From Ischnura elegans (taxonomy: Eukaryota; Arthropoda; Insecta; Odonata; Coenagrionidae): DNA of 64,000 nucleotides. Shown piece by piece: positions 12,276-21,772 of the stretch. The stretch is taken from NCBI RefSeq assembly GCF_921293095.1, contig NC_060251.1, forward strand, positions 65,489,585 through 65,553,584, read 5' to 3'. Each line of letters starts with the position of its first letter. Position 1 is the first letter of the stretch. Made by a program: the position numbers and the translations under genes. The notes beneath the pieces are model-generated. The model saw only the letters and a list, made by a program, of their open reading frames with translations, had not been told where the DNA came from and ran no database searches.

Positions 12276-12696
12276 AAATTCTCCCTCTTTGGCATTCTTT
12301 AGCAATGCTATTAAGTATGGTAAATTTAAGAAATTTTAATTTTGTTTCTCTCTTGACGTCATTGCAATAAAGTGCGTAAAGAACAAATAATAATATTTTA
12401 TGAAGAAAGAAGCTTCCCACGTAATTTGCTGTTTTCGTAAGAAATGACCTCCTAATATGCGGTAACATCGATTGCCTGTATTTTTTGTATCAATTCTTAG
12501 AAGGTTCACCATATTGTGAGCGAATCCCGGCCTCTTGGTGAGCTCGTCGTGGAAGAAAGCTCGCCAGTGTCTGAGTGTGAGAGCACCGGATCAGATAATA
12601 TAATTCTTGAATGTCGAGGTCAGGGAACCACATTCCTGTTTCCATGCAGCGAACGCCATCCGGTCGGACGATTCCAACATCCGAGAAGCATGTGTA
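12276..12696. other. Unassigned segment with open frames on both strands
   Basis: From about 12500 to 12700 both strands are open and moderately GC-rich. The minus frame contains RCMETGMWFPDLDIQELYYL; the plus frame contains ESRPLGELVVEESSPVSECE. Neither matches a family I know. It abuts a Helitron, so it could be transposon-derived cargo. Confidence 0.3.
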
Positions 12697-13033
12697 CCTG
12701 TATGTATAAAAGAGGATGTCTGTTTGTCTCTCCGCTATGGGTTCCATACGGCTGCAAGGATGGCGGCCAAAGTGAGATCAGGGGCATCTCCTCCTCCTGA
12801 ACTCTGTAGTGCCACTTTCGGTTGCGTCCGACGCGTCTTTTGCGTCGTTATCTCATTACCGTTTGTTGCCTCACGTCATACAATTTCCGCGATTGGAAAT
12901 CCTGCCGGGTAGGCACACCTCATGGCACGCTCAAAGAAGAAACATTAAAATATATACGATCATGAAATCCAGCCTCCAAGTTTCCCACTTCTCTTGGTAC
13001 TATCCTACTGAGCAACGCCGGGTGACCTGCTAG
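12697..13033 (+). mobile_element. Non-autonomous Helitron, copy 1
   Basis: Shares with 60317-60595 the 5' landmark AAAAGAGGATGTCTGTTTGT, the following TCCGCTAT...TTCCATACGGCT, the internal GAAACATTAAAAT, and the 3' end GAGCAACGCCGGGTGACCTG followed by CTAG. The CTAG at 13030-13033 is followed by T, as expected for Helitron insertion between A and T. The 5' end is worn (CCTGTATG instead of TCTATATA). It has no Rep/helicase coding capacity, so it is non-autonomous. Confidence 0.75.
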
Positions 13034-14269
13034 TACCTAATGAAGCAGTTAACTTAATTATATGAACGATATTTATTTAACCTTACGTCTCGTTCGCTAC
13101 AACTTACCGTACCTTTGCAGTTACGAACTAAAGAGCGTCCGGGGGTTCGTAATAAATTGAAGCAGCGGTAACCATCTTATCCTATGCATTAGTTGCTCGA
13201 AGCTCAATTTGTTTTAATGCTGTGAATGGAGCTGGCATTATCTATCGAATTTACTGACATCGAACCACCGGTCTTATTTAAAATATTGGTTATATAACCC
13301 CATTTGGGGGGTAATTCGTGGACAGCTGCTGATGGACTACAACACCACTAAGTTTGATTGAAATCTGAGACCCGCTTTTGTAACTCTCCCCTTGTAAGTA
13401 TTATGAAAAGTTTGATAAAATCGATTTCATTATTAATGTTTCGTCTGAGCTTTGATTAGTAGAGTATCTGTTTCACTGCTTTTGGTCACGAGAAGCTTAT
13501 AAGCCTACTTAAGTTCTGATAGAAGCCTTAAGGGTGGATACTTTTGGGAGCATTTTAGCAAATAATGCACGAAAGATATTGCAGTGCAAGCGGTGACTAA
13601 TGGATGGATGATATTCCGGGGATCCGATTTAGAATTTGTACAAATACTCTTCTTATTCGGTCGTACCTCTGGTACTTAAATTCCTAACCAAGTTATTAAT
13701 ATGATAGTCGCGCAGGTAATAAAATGAGTGGATCGAGAAATTTTTAGATCTCCAATCAGAATTTAAAAATTTTCGAACGTTGCATTTTGGTTAATCACGA
13801 CAAGTTCTGTCTAAAACGAGTAATCCCATTAAATTTAATATGTGAAGTTCTCTTGAAGAAGTCTTAGAGAAGATGAAGTTTTCTAATTAATATTCTATCA
13901 GATAGGTCTGGTGCTATACAGCCGGATGAAAGGACAGGGTATTTATTCCGTTTTTTTATTCGTCAATAAGGGTAAACTAAGTACATCATTTGCTAGCCAT
14001 AAAAATATAATACGACAATAATAAGTCGCTTATTTCTTCGCAAGTAAGTTAGCGACCACTAATAATACTGTAAACACAATAAAGGCCTGAGTTGTGAACT
14101 GCGGTGTATTTTATTGTGCTTTTATCTCGCGCGGGAAAAGTTAACTTTTGAACCTCTTGGTACTTGTTTCTTCATTCTGATTTTTCCAGACCATCGTCCG
14201 ATCGAACGTAGTATGTAAACTCCATGAAATATTTTACCCTACGGCCCATTTATAATTTTTTTCGAAGAT
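13034..14269. other. No gene or repeat recognised
   Basis: AT-rich DNA without open frames of note, tRNA-like boxes or inverted repeats visible by eye. Confidence 0.5.
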
Positions 14270-15216
14270 TTAAACGACTCTTGGACAAGTGCCCACCTTG
14301 GTCGAGCATGGTGTCGTCGACGGTATCGCGGGTGCATTGGGAACTGCGACGTCTCCGGGGAATGCACTGTAAACCCGGTCCGAGAGCCAAGCTGCAACTC
14401 GTGAAATCTCTTTTATTCCCCGTGATTGACTACGGTCTGGTACCTTGCTCCGACCTATCCGGGCAAGATATAGAAAGGCTGCAAGTTGCCCAAAATGCAT
14501 GCTTACGTTACGCCCTGCGCCCTGGATGGGCAGAACACATGACCAGTGGCGCCGACTCCATGGGGCCTGAGGGGGCCCGAGCCCCCTCAAAGATTCGTTT
14601 GGGGGGGCGGAGCCCCCTCAATAATTCAAGAAATAATTAAGTTATATTATGCTTTGTGAAATCACAAAAAATATTGCTAATTTTTATTTCCCATGTTTGA
14701 CGATAGTTACCTTTTAAAATAAATTCAACAATGTGTTAAAACAAATAATTATAATGTTAAGCAGAGTAACTGAATCAAGTGGTGTGAATCATGATAGTTT
14801 CGGTGCTGCAACACACTTTGAATATAACCTCATCCCGGGGCAAGACCTCCGATATGGGCCCCCCCAATATTTTTTATGAGTCGGCGCCCCTGCACATGAC
14901 GCCATACTACAACCGAGAGAAGATCCTGAAGATGAAGGAGAGGAAAATCCTGCAGACGGTGATGACGGAGCACAAGGTCTGGAGTAACATGGCACCAAGC
15001 TATGTTTTTATCAACATGACGCTCCTCGGGCAAGCCCACTCAGTGAACACAAGACATTCGCCGACCTCATTTGTCATCCCGCACCACAAGTCATGCAGGA
15101 TGGCGGGATCGTTCCTCGTTACCTACGCGAGGGAATTCGACTCGCTGCCCAGGGAGCTCAAGGGCAATTTAACCAAAGCAAGGCTGAAATCGTATCTCTT
15201 GCAGAGATGTACCTAA
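14270..15216 (+). pseudogene. LINE reverse-transcriptase C-terminal region, interrupted
   Basis: The plus strand encodes the region after the catalytic palm of a non-LTR (LINE) reverse transcriptase: SSTVSRVHWELRRLRG, then LLFPVIDYGLVPCSDL, then IERLQVAQNACLRYAL. After an inserted MITE (14544-14892) it resumes with KERKILQ, VFINMTLLGQAHSVNTRHSP, and SLPRELKGNLTKARLKSYLL before a stop near 15214. The order and motifs (IDYG, VAQNACLR, NTR..., ...SLPREL) are typical of LINE ORF2 ends. The catalytic FxDD box is not present, so this is a 5'-truncated dead copy. Insert plus duplicated target is 357 bp, a multiple of three, so both halves stay in one frame. Confidence 0.85.
14544..14892. mobile_element. 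hAT-type MITE inserted in the LINE
   Basis: Terminal repeats CAGTGGCGCCGACTC (left) and the reverse complement of the right end, CAGGGGCGCCGACTC, bound a 349-bp element. It is flanked by an exact 8-bp direct repeat CACATGAC at 14536-14543 and 14893-14900. CAG-type termini with an 8-bp duplication are the hallmark of hAT transposons. The interior is G/C-run-rich at both edges and AT-rich in the middle, and it introduces the stop at 14638 into the host LINE frame. No transposase. Confidence 0.93.
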
Positions 15217-17404
15217 TTTATATTTATTTACTTACGCCCTGATTTTACTGATTGGCGTTATCTCTTCTTTTACATATACATTGTTTTATTCATCATTTTA
15301 TTAGTACTTAAATCATTTTACTTTTGCAGTCCAAATGAAGCCTCAAAGGGCAAAGGTACCCGTTTCTGTAACCTAAATTTGCATTGCCGAAGAATAATTT
15401 TTAATGACTTTAATTTGCGATTCGCTATCTATTTATCTCTCCTATGTGTTATCACCAAGTGAGATCATTTTTTATCCTAACTCCAAAGAATTTTATAGAT
15501 TTTGAGCTTTTGAACACTCTCTTTCATCCAGTTGATCAAATTGCATTTCTATTCAATTCTTAAGATTTTTTTATTTTTAAGTTACTTGTAACTGGGCACT
15601 TTATCTTAGACTTTCTATTTAATGAAGGAGAAATACGTCATATGTTTGTAATTTATTACCTTGGGTCCCATATAATGGTGATGTTTAATAGCACTTATGA
15701 TGCCTCTCTTGAGATATGTATCGACAGCACAAACACATTAACCATCAATGGAAAGTTTCTTGTGTATTATTTCGGAACTTCTCCGATCATTCTTTGGGAA
15801 TTAATAGTGTGCGTTTTAACTTGATTCAAGAAAACCTCTTGAACAAGATTGGGTAATGCATTTTAGGGTGAATTTCCGCTCATCGTTGTTCATCAATTGT
15901 AGTCCATAAAGTCCATACGTCAACGCGTTTTTGCTCCAACGCGGAATTTGAGGGGTGTTTGGGCCGGGCTGGAGCAGAACATGGTGAATGTCAAATTCGT
16001 TCCGCAGTACCTCTCAGAGACTAGGAAGTAGCAATTACGTGATGACCTCTCTTGTCGGAACCTGTAAAAATTGCAGCGAATGAAATCCTTTCATATCGCT
16101 CTGTATCTGAAAAAAATACCTGGTGTGCTTTCCAGCCCCTCACCTGCGATATTTACTTCCGGACGAAAGGAAAATTGAGGTAGTTAAGGCTGATAATTCT
16201 CTGTATTTGAGGTTCCAAATCTGCAGCTAAGTCCATAATTTACCCCGCCTGAGTGAAATTCTGGGAGAGATGATTACAATTTTGGTCTAGTTAAGTCCGT
16301 AGTCATGTAAGTCTCCAAAGTGTTGCTTTTTATGTATCATGGAATGAATGGTACATAATTTGTCTTACTATTGGCCCGAAACGTCCGAAAAGTTTTATAT
16401 AAACATATTTTTTCGATAATTTAGATTTCTTTGACTTTTACTTGATTTTTACGTAAAATAACATTTGTTCGCTTTTAAGGGATTTTTTACTAATATGTGT
16501 CATTTTTTGGGAAAATCTTTGGATATCCTGATATATATAATTGGATATTTTTGGATTCTATTGATGAGATTTTCTTATTCCATCCCATGCGGCACGTTTT
16601 TGCCGAACAATCAGGGAGTAGCCACAAAGACCGACACATTTAATAGCATATACTTCTACAATGACGTAGATTCGAACCCGAATCCATAAAACATCCACCT
16701 GGTGCTATAGCTAAGAGCACCTGGTTAGACCCACAGAGTAAATTCATACAATAGCGCCCGTGGTGGCTGCGCAGTAACCTTAAGCTGTCGCTAACCTTGA
16801 ACTACAGTTTCATTATGGTGAATGGCAACAGCAAATGAAACACTCATGAATAGGATGTAGAATCTGAGTTTTTCCCGGCGTATGCTCTGCAGGAATATTT
16901 CTCGGGTTTCCCACCGGGTGTCGTATCGGGTTGTAGTTCCCAACGTTTCCATGACTAAGTCCGTCATCGTCATCAGGGGTTAATGTTGAGCCAAGTTTTT
17001 TCTCCGGTATTAAGATGGTTTTGTTTACCCTTGTTTTTTCTTATTGTGAGATAAGAGCACTGGACGAGTTTCTGGTGGATCCACGTTTGAATCGCAAAGA
17101 AGGAAAACGATTCTATTGAATTTCGTGGTTTGCATAATGCTAGGTAAAATAAATTGTTAAAATTTTCATTGAATATAAATATTTCTATTTGGAATTTTTT
17201 TCCCCTTCTGCCCTTGAATATAGCAAAATAAAGCATGCATGCATGCATAGATTCATGTATTTATTTTATGAGCATTCTATAGGTTGAGGTGGGCTAACAT
17301 GGCGCATTTTGGGAATTACCCATGTCTGCATTCCCTTCCAAATTGGACATCACTCTTCATCATATATGAAAGACCACTCAATTTAATTCTGTCTGTAATT
17401 CCTA
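15217..17404. other. No gene recognised
   Basis: AT-rich sequence. A tRNA-like D-arm resemblance near 16700 lacks a box B and was not accepted. A GCAT microsatellite (about four units) sits at 17232-17247. No coding frame stands out. Confidence 0.5.
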
Positions 17405-17735
17405 AATTTTAGGAGGATGTATGGGCCAGCATTTGAAGAAAGGATGTGGAGAATACTGAAAAACGGAGAGCTCAGGAACCTGTACAGAAGACCATATGTT
17501 GTGGCTGTGATAAGTAGGGGAATTAGGTGGCTTGGCCATGAAAGGAAAAGGGAGGAGGATGCAATTATTAAAAGAGCGTGGAGATGTCAACTAGAAGTAA
17601 GGCGCCCGCGGGGAAGACGATAACTAAGAAGGAATGATCAAGTGGTTGAAGACATGAGAAGACTTGGGGAACAGGTTGACATGGTGGAGGACAAAGGAGT
17701 CTGGAGACAACTTGTTGGCGAGGCAAAAAATCGAT
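17405..17735 (+). pseudogene. LINE reverse-transcriptase C-terminal relic
   Basis: Plus-strand reading gives RRMYGPAFEERMWRILKNGE, NLYRRPYVVAVISRGIRWLG, then a short stop-interrupted tail with RPRGRR, VEDMRRLG and GVWRQLVGEAK. The string of motifs (YGP..., N.EL..LY..P.VV..I, RWLGH, GRRPRGR, W...A) is the well-known extreme C-terminus of a large group of animal non-LTR retrotransposons. An in-frame stop after RGRR marks it as dead. No upstream palm domain remains. Confidence 0.85.
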
Positions 17736-17764
17736 TTTGATTTGAGCGGCTACAGGAGTGAGAG

Positions 17765-18055
17765 ATTGAGTGCTATGATTCTTATATTATTCCTCCCCTT
17801 ACCCATTTATCGAACATTCTTCCCTCCAACAATGTTTGCCAGCATTCAATACTCACTCAGTACTCGCACCTTCCAAGACTTCGGTTTCTTCTGTAGAAGT
17901 TTCCGGTCCACCATACCGAGTACTTCGTCGCTATTTTTTTAATCTTCTTCCACTTCACCTTATCCATTAGCCTCCATGCCTAAATTTCGTACGCCTCCAT
18001 TCTTTTCTCGTCCTCCTTCTTCACCGTTCAAATTTCCTCAGCGCGTCACTCCAGA
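17765..18055 (-). pseudogene. LINE reverse-transcriptase relic, opposite orientation
   Basis: On the minus strand, TVKKEDEKRMEAYEI followed by AWRLMDKVKWKKIKK and, after a frameshift, DEVLGMVDRKLLQKK corresponds to the LINE block usually written TLRKEDEKRLEAFEMWCWRR...DEVL. At least one stop and one frameshift are present. It lies head-to-tail against the plus-strand LINE relic at 17405, so two independent insertions have been juxtaposed. Confidence 0.75.
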
Positions 18056-18079
18056 AATTTGAACTTCTCTTAACTAATG

Positions 18080-18575
18080 ACTCTCCTAAGTCGAATTACG
18101 CATTTTAAATTATTGTGAACCAATAGAAGCTCTTTTTTAGACCTAAACTCCTAGCTTTTCTTTAGTTTTCAACTATCTACGACAACTTTTGTCTAATTTT
18201 ACCATTTTATGTTATTGTAAACCAACAGACGCTCTTTTTGAGTCCTGAACTCCTAGCTTTTTCTTAGTTTTCGACTGTTTTTCGCCAAGTTCAGTCGATT
18301 TATGTCATTTTAAGTTATTGTAAACCAACAGAAGCTATTTTAGTGTACTGAACCCCTAGCTTTTATTTAGTGTTCAATTGTTTACGCCAGGTTAAGTCGA
18401 ATTTTTAGTTAGCATAATCCAACTGACGCTCTTTTTGTGTCCTGCACTCCTGTGTGTTTAGTTTTCTAAAGTTTACGCCATGTTAAGTTATTGTAAACCA
18501 ACGGACGCCCAGTTTGAGTTCTGAACTCTTGGCTTTTGATAGTTTTCAATTTTTTTCAGCAAGTTAAGTCATAAT
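18080..18575 (+). repeat. Decayed tandem array, about five units of ~80-103 bp
   Basis: The landmark AACCAAYRGACGCTCTTTTT recurs in diverged form at about 18119, 18221, 18324, 18417 and 18497. Each is followed by GAACTCCTAGCTTTT.TTTAG, TTTTCAA, TTTACGCCA and GTTAAGTT.TTGTA. Spacings of 102, 103, 93 and 80 show unit length shrinking toward the right through small deletions. No coding potential. It directly precedes the GC-rich island at 18.7 kb. Confidence 0.85.
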
Positions 18576-18721
18576 TGTTGAGGGTAGAGCTTGAGTCTTA
18601 ATCCCAAAGGCGACATATACTATTCCCCTTCCCGCTCATTATCTCCCACCTCCTTATCCCCCCTCCCCCAACTCAGTTGTCCCGCGACAGAGGTGGTGGT
18701 GGAGGGGGAAGGAGCTGAAAA

Positions 18722-19134
18722 GAGTATAAAGGGGAGAGGACCCGCAATACTGCAGCCGCTCAATCCAACGCTCATTGGCCGTCGCCATTCGCCGAGGTCG
18801 AGTCCTTGCCCAAGCGCTCGGGAAGCCTCCACGGCGACTTTAGACGGTCGTCTCCCGCTCCTCCTCCTTCTTCCGCTTGCTCAGTCGCCGACCGAGCACC
18901 TCGCGGTCGAGTGCCGTTTGTGGCCTTCCCGCGCCGCCGACACCTCCGGGCGCCGAGAGAACCAGGAGCACCGCGCCGAAGAGGGCCCTTCTTGCAGACC
19001 TGCACCGTTGTCGTCCCTTACCCAGAGGGTCCGAATAGCTGCCGAGCCTTGTCTTAGGGGTCCAAGCCCGCGGAATTGGAACGAGGAGACAGTCCGAAGG
19101 AGCGTCGCAGTGCGGTCTCATAAAGGAGGAACAG
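18722..19134 (+). promoter_or_regulatory. GC-rich promoter-like island with possible untranslated first exon
   Basis: A strongly GC- and CpG-rich block stands out from AT-rich surroundings. TATAAA at 18725-18730 lies about 37 bp upstream of an initiator-like TCAATC (A at 18762); a second initiator-like TCAGTC lies at 18881-18886. From 18762 to beyond 19130 there is no ATG on the plus strand, typical of a 5' leader. CAG|GTTGGT at 19132-19140 could be a weak splice donor. A 259-residue frame runs through it (18591-19370) but is low-complexity and starts upstream of the TATA box, so I treat it as a by-product of composition. No gene can be named. Confidence 0.4.
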
Positions 19135-19725
19135 GTTGGTCCACTTTCATTATAATCCTGGCCCTTTGCTGTGGTTTCCCTGTCAAGGATCGTATTTTAG
19201 AAACACACTATACTTCCAGTTCCAACAGGAATGACAAAATAATTTATATACTTTTGCGAATGGATTGGTGCGTGAATTTGTTTTTCACTGTCGAAGTATT
19301 GGACTTAAATGCTAAGTCAAACTCACTTAGCCGGTCAAAGTTCTCAAGTCGGGCTACTCAATATTCTTAGAATTCTCTGACTGGTTTACGGCCGGCATCC
19401 CGACACCTCCCGCCACTCCCCTATTTAGTCACCTTGCGGTGTTGTGTGTTTGACCATTCTTTGCGTATTATCCGCGATCGTGTGGAATTTTATCTTAAAT
19501 TTCCGAGTCAGCTATTTTCCGTAGTTGGGTTTATTTAATCTAAGGGGTGTGACGGTCTATTTTAAAATGTGTTTTTGACGGCCCTTTGCTGTCGTTTCCG
19601 TGTCTGCCAGTGGTGAGATATGGAAATTTTCCCTCATTTGTGATTGAGTGGGAAGACCAATGTGAGGTGACGGCTATCTTTTGTATGGGAATTATGATTG
19701 GAATTATGGGTTTAAATTCGTATTA
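19135..19725. other. No gene recognised
   Basis: Composition falls back to AT-rich. The phrase GGCCCTTTGCTGT.GTTTCC occurs twice (about 19160 and 19579), a short local repeat. Nothing else seen. Confidence 0.5.
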
Positions 19726-20319
19726 CAGAAGATTCCGGTTAATTGGGACAAATTGGGACTTGTGCACTTTGCCCCAATTAAGCGGCTACCCCAATGAGGC
19801 GAACTATCCTGTATATGGGCATAAACAAACGTTGAAATGATAGAAAGAAGACTAAAGAATGTTTATAATGCAACATAAGTTTATTAAACTATTAATTTGA
19901 GTTAAGCGAGTTAAGTTAATTTATTATAATTTTTTATGATTATAACAATTTAGTTAAAAATATTTTTCACAGCCTCGGGCGACGCTCAATGAATGTCTTG
20001 TACTAACAATAAGTCCTATTAAAGAAAAGTCCTATCCTCTTGCGGATGGTATAACAACAAGAGCTTTCAAAATAGGGCAATAATAGGAGCATTTGTGAAA
20101 AATAAGAATAAATCAAAGGAGGAAAATGTAAAAAAAATAGTGCTCTGAAAACAAAAAAATTGATTTCGTCGCAAGTATAGAGTCTATGTTGCCGACTCAT
20201 GGCCCAATAAAGCGGAGAATACTCTGGGATATTCCTCTATTGAGTTCTGTTCTTCAAGATCTGCCCCAATTAAGCGGCTGCCCCAAGTAATCGGTGGACC
20301 CATTAAACGGAATCTACTG
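19726..20319. mobile_element. pogo/Tigger-like non-autonomous DNA transposon
   Basis: Left end CAGAAGATTCCGGTTAATTG and right-end reverse complement CAGTAGATTCCGTTTAATGG form inverted termini of the kind seen in pogo/Tigger elements. The motif GCCCCAATTAAGCGGCT.CC occurs near both ends (about 19771 and 20264), and a variant GCCCAATAAAGCGGAGAA lies at about 20203, as expected for subterminal transposase sites. The left flank ends TA; the right flank starts TTA, so the TA duplication is imperfect. The AT-rich interior has no transposase. Confidence 0.7.
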
Positions 20320-21564
20320 TTACTTTTAAAAAATTGTTGGACTTACTCAGTAACAGTGCAATTAATAAGTGTCTGAACCTAGTAAAAGTGATGAAGTTGA
20401 AGATTATTTCTTCGATGCTTTGTGTGTTTATGATTATAGCTAAATACTATTGCGATTAAGATTGGTTATTTTTCATCCCTGTGCCTATTTTTTTTCTCTA
20501 AAGTTAACGGATTAATACAAGCATTATGTATTTAACCCTTTCTAACCCAGAGTTCTTCTGGGAGAAATTAAATTTCAAGACTTCTCATTTTTAAAAAAGT
20601 GACATTTTTCTACTCAATTATAATTATTGTGGCAGCTACACATTTCACCATTAAACTTTAAAGTGCAAAAGAACACGTATTTAAATATTTCCTGAATAGA
20701 GGTGAAATATATAATTTTTTATGTTACCTAGAACCAACATTGGGTTATAATGAGCTTTGACTAGAATTCTAAAAAGAAATCTGCTTTATTTACGTATTTG
20801 AATTTGAAAATTTTTGTCTGTTTGTAGCGGTTTTTCAACCAAGAGGGTAAATGCAGTAGACTACCCATCCTAAATATGTTTTGATAATTCAGCAATGGAA
20901 CGCAAGGTAAAACTGATCTCGTGGGGTGTGGAATAGGGTGCAAAGTCTTAAAAAAAACTCTGTAAACTCATGAAAACGAGGTAATCTTAAGGCAGTCTAG
21001 CAGAAGTAATGATTTTTTCACAAAACTTAAAAAAATGAGAAAATCAGGCAAAGTATAAGAGTGATACTGTCTCAAATTTGAGTAATTAAAGAAATTGAAT
21101 TATTTGACAACTACGTCAGAGGAAAAATCACCGAACAGCAAACCTATTAGGGAAAGAGATGGATTCAAAAACGAGGCGTTAGCCGTTAGCAAGGGGTTGA
21201 AGACAAGAACTTCACGTGTGGATAGAAAATGATGGTCTCACGCATGATTTGGATTGAACTGTAGCTTTGTGAGGGGACGCGAACCCCGAAAAAGGAGTAA
21301 CAGCCTCGAAGAGTTTAAAACGTGAGTATGAATTATAATCGAGAAGCTGAGATTTAGGAGCGGGAAACGAATGAAAAAGTAGAGGACATTATGTTTGGAA
21401 AATTATGAGAATCCGCAGGAAAAATTAAAACAATATGAACTTTTTTAATTTTTAGATAAGAGGTGAAAAACGATCACTCGAAGAAGTATGGTAAAAAAAT
21501 TTGTGCCTATTAATACTTTGTTGTTACTCATTGATGTGGTTGCTAAGGTTGGTTTGCATAGGTG
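20320..21564. other. No gene recognised
   Basis: Very AT-rich sequence without recognisable frames or repeats. Confidence 0.5.
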
Positions 21565-21772
21565 AGGGTAGAGCTCGCCCGGATTAACAAGTCGTATGTC
21601 ACACATTCGGCGTTGGTGGAGCAGTTCCTTTCCTGGGCCTCCTATTCCTGGGAAGAGTGATTAGCATATCATTGTTCATAGGACTCTTCCAAGGCTTTGC
21701 CCTAGACTCGATCTCAGAACCCTTAGGTCAGAAGACGAGAGCTCTATCCAAGGGGCCACCCCGCTCCCTATT
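21565..21772 (-). mobile_element. tRNA-headed SINE
   Basis: On the minus strand the head begins near 21772 as GGGAGCGGGGTGGCCCCTTG, continues GGATAGAGCTC (D-arm/box A-like TGGCCCCTTGGATAGAGC), CTTCTGACC (anticodon-arm-like), then GAGATCGAGTCTAGGGC as a diverged box B/T-arm. The body continues toward lower coordinates. The acceptor ends do not pair, so this is a tRNA-derived SINE head and not a tRNA gene. Confidence 0.65.

Noticed and set aside
16688..16760. tRNA-like sequence GGTGCTATAGCTAAGAGCAC
   Set aside because: Resembles a D-arm, but no box B or T-arm follows at the right distance.
18591..19370. 259-residue plus-strand open frame
   Set aside because: Low-complexity S/P/R/L-rich translation driven by CpG-rich sequence; it begins upstream of a TATA box, and the first ATG after the putative start site lies beyond 19130.
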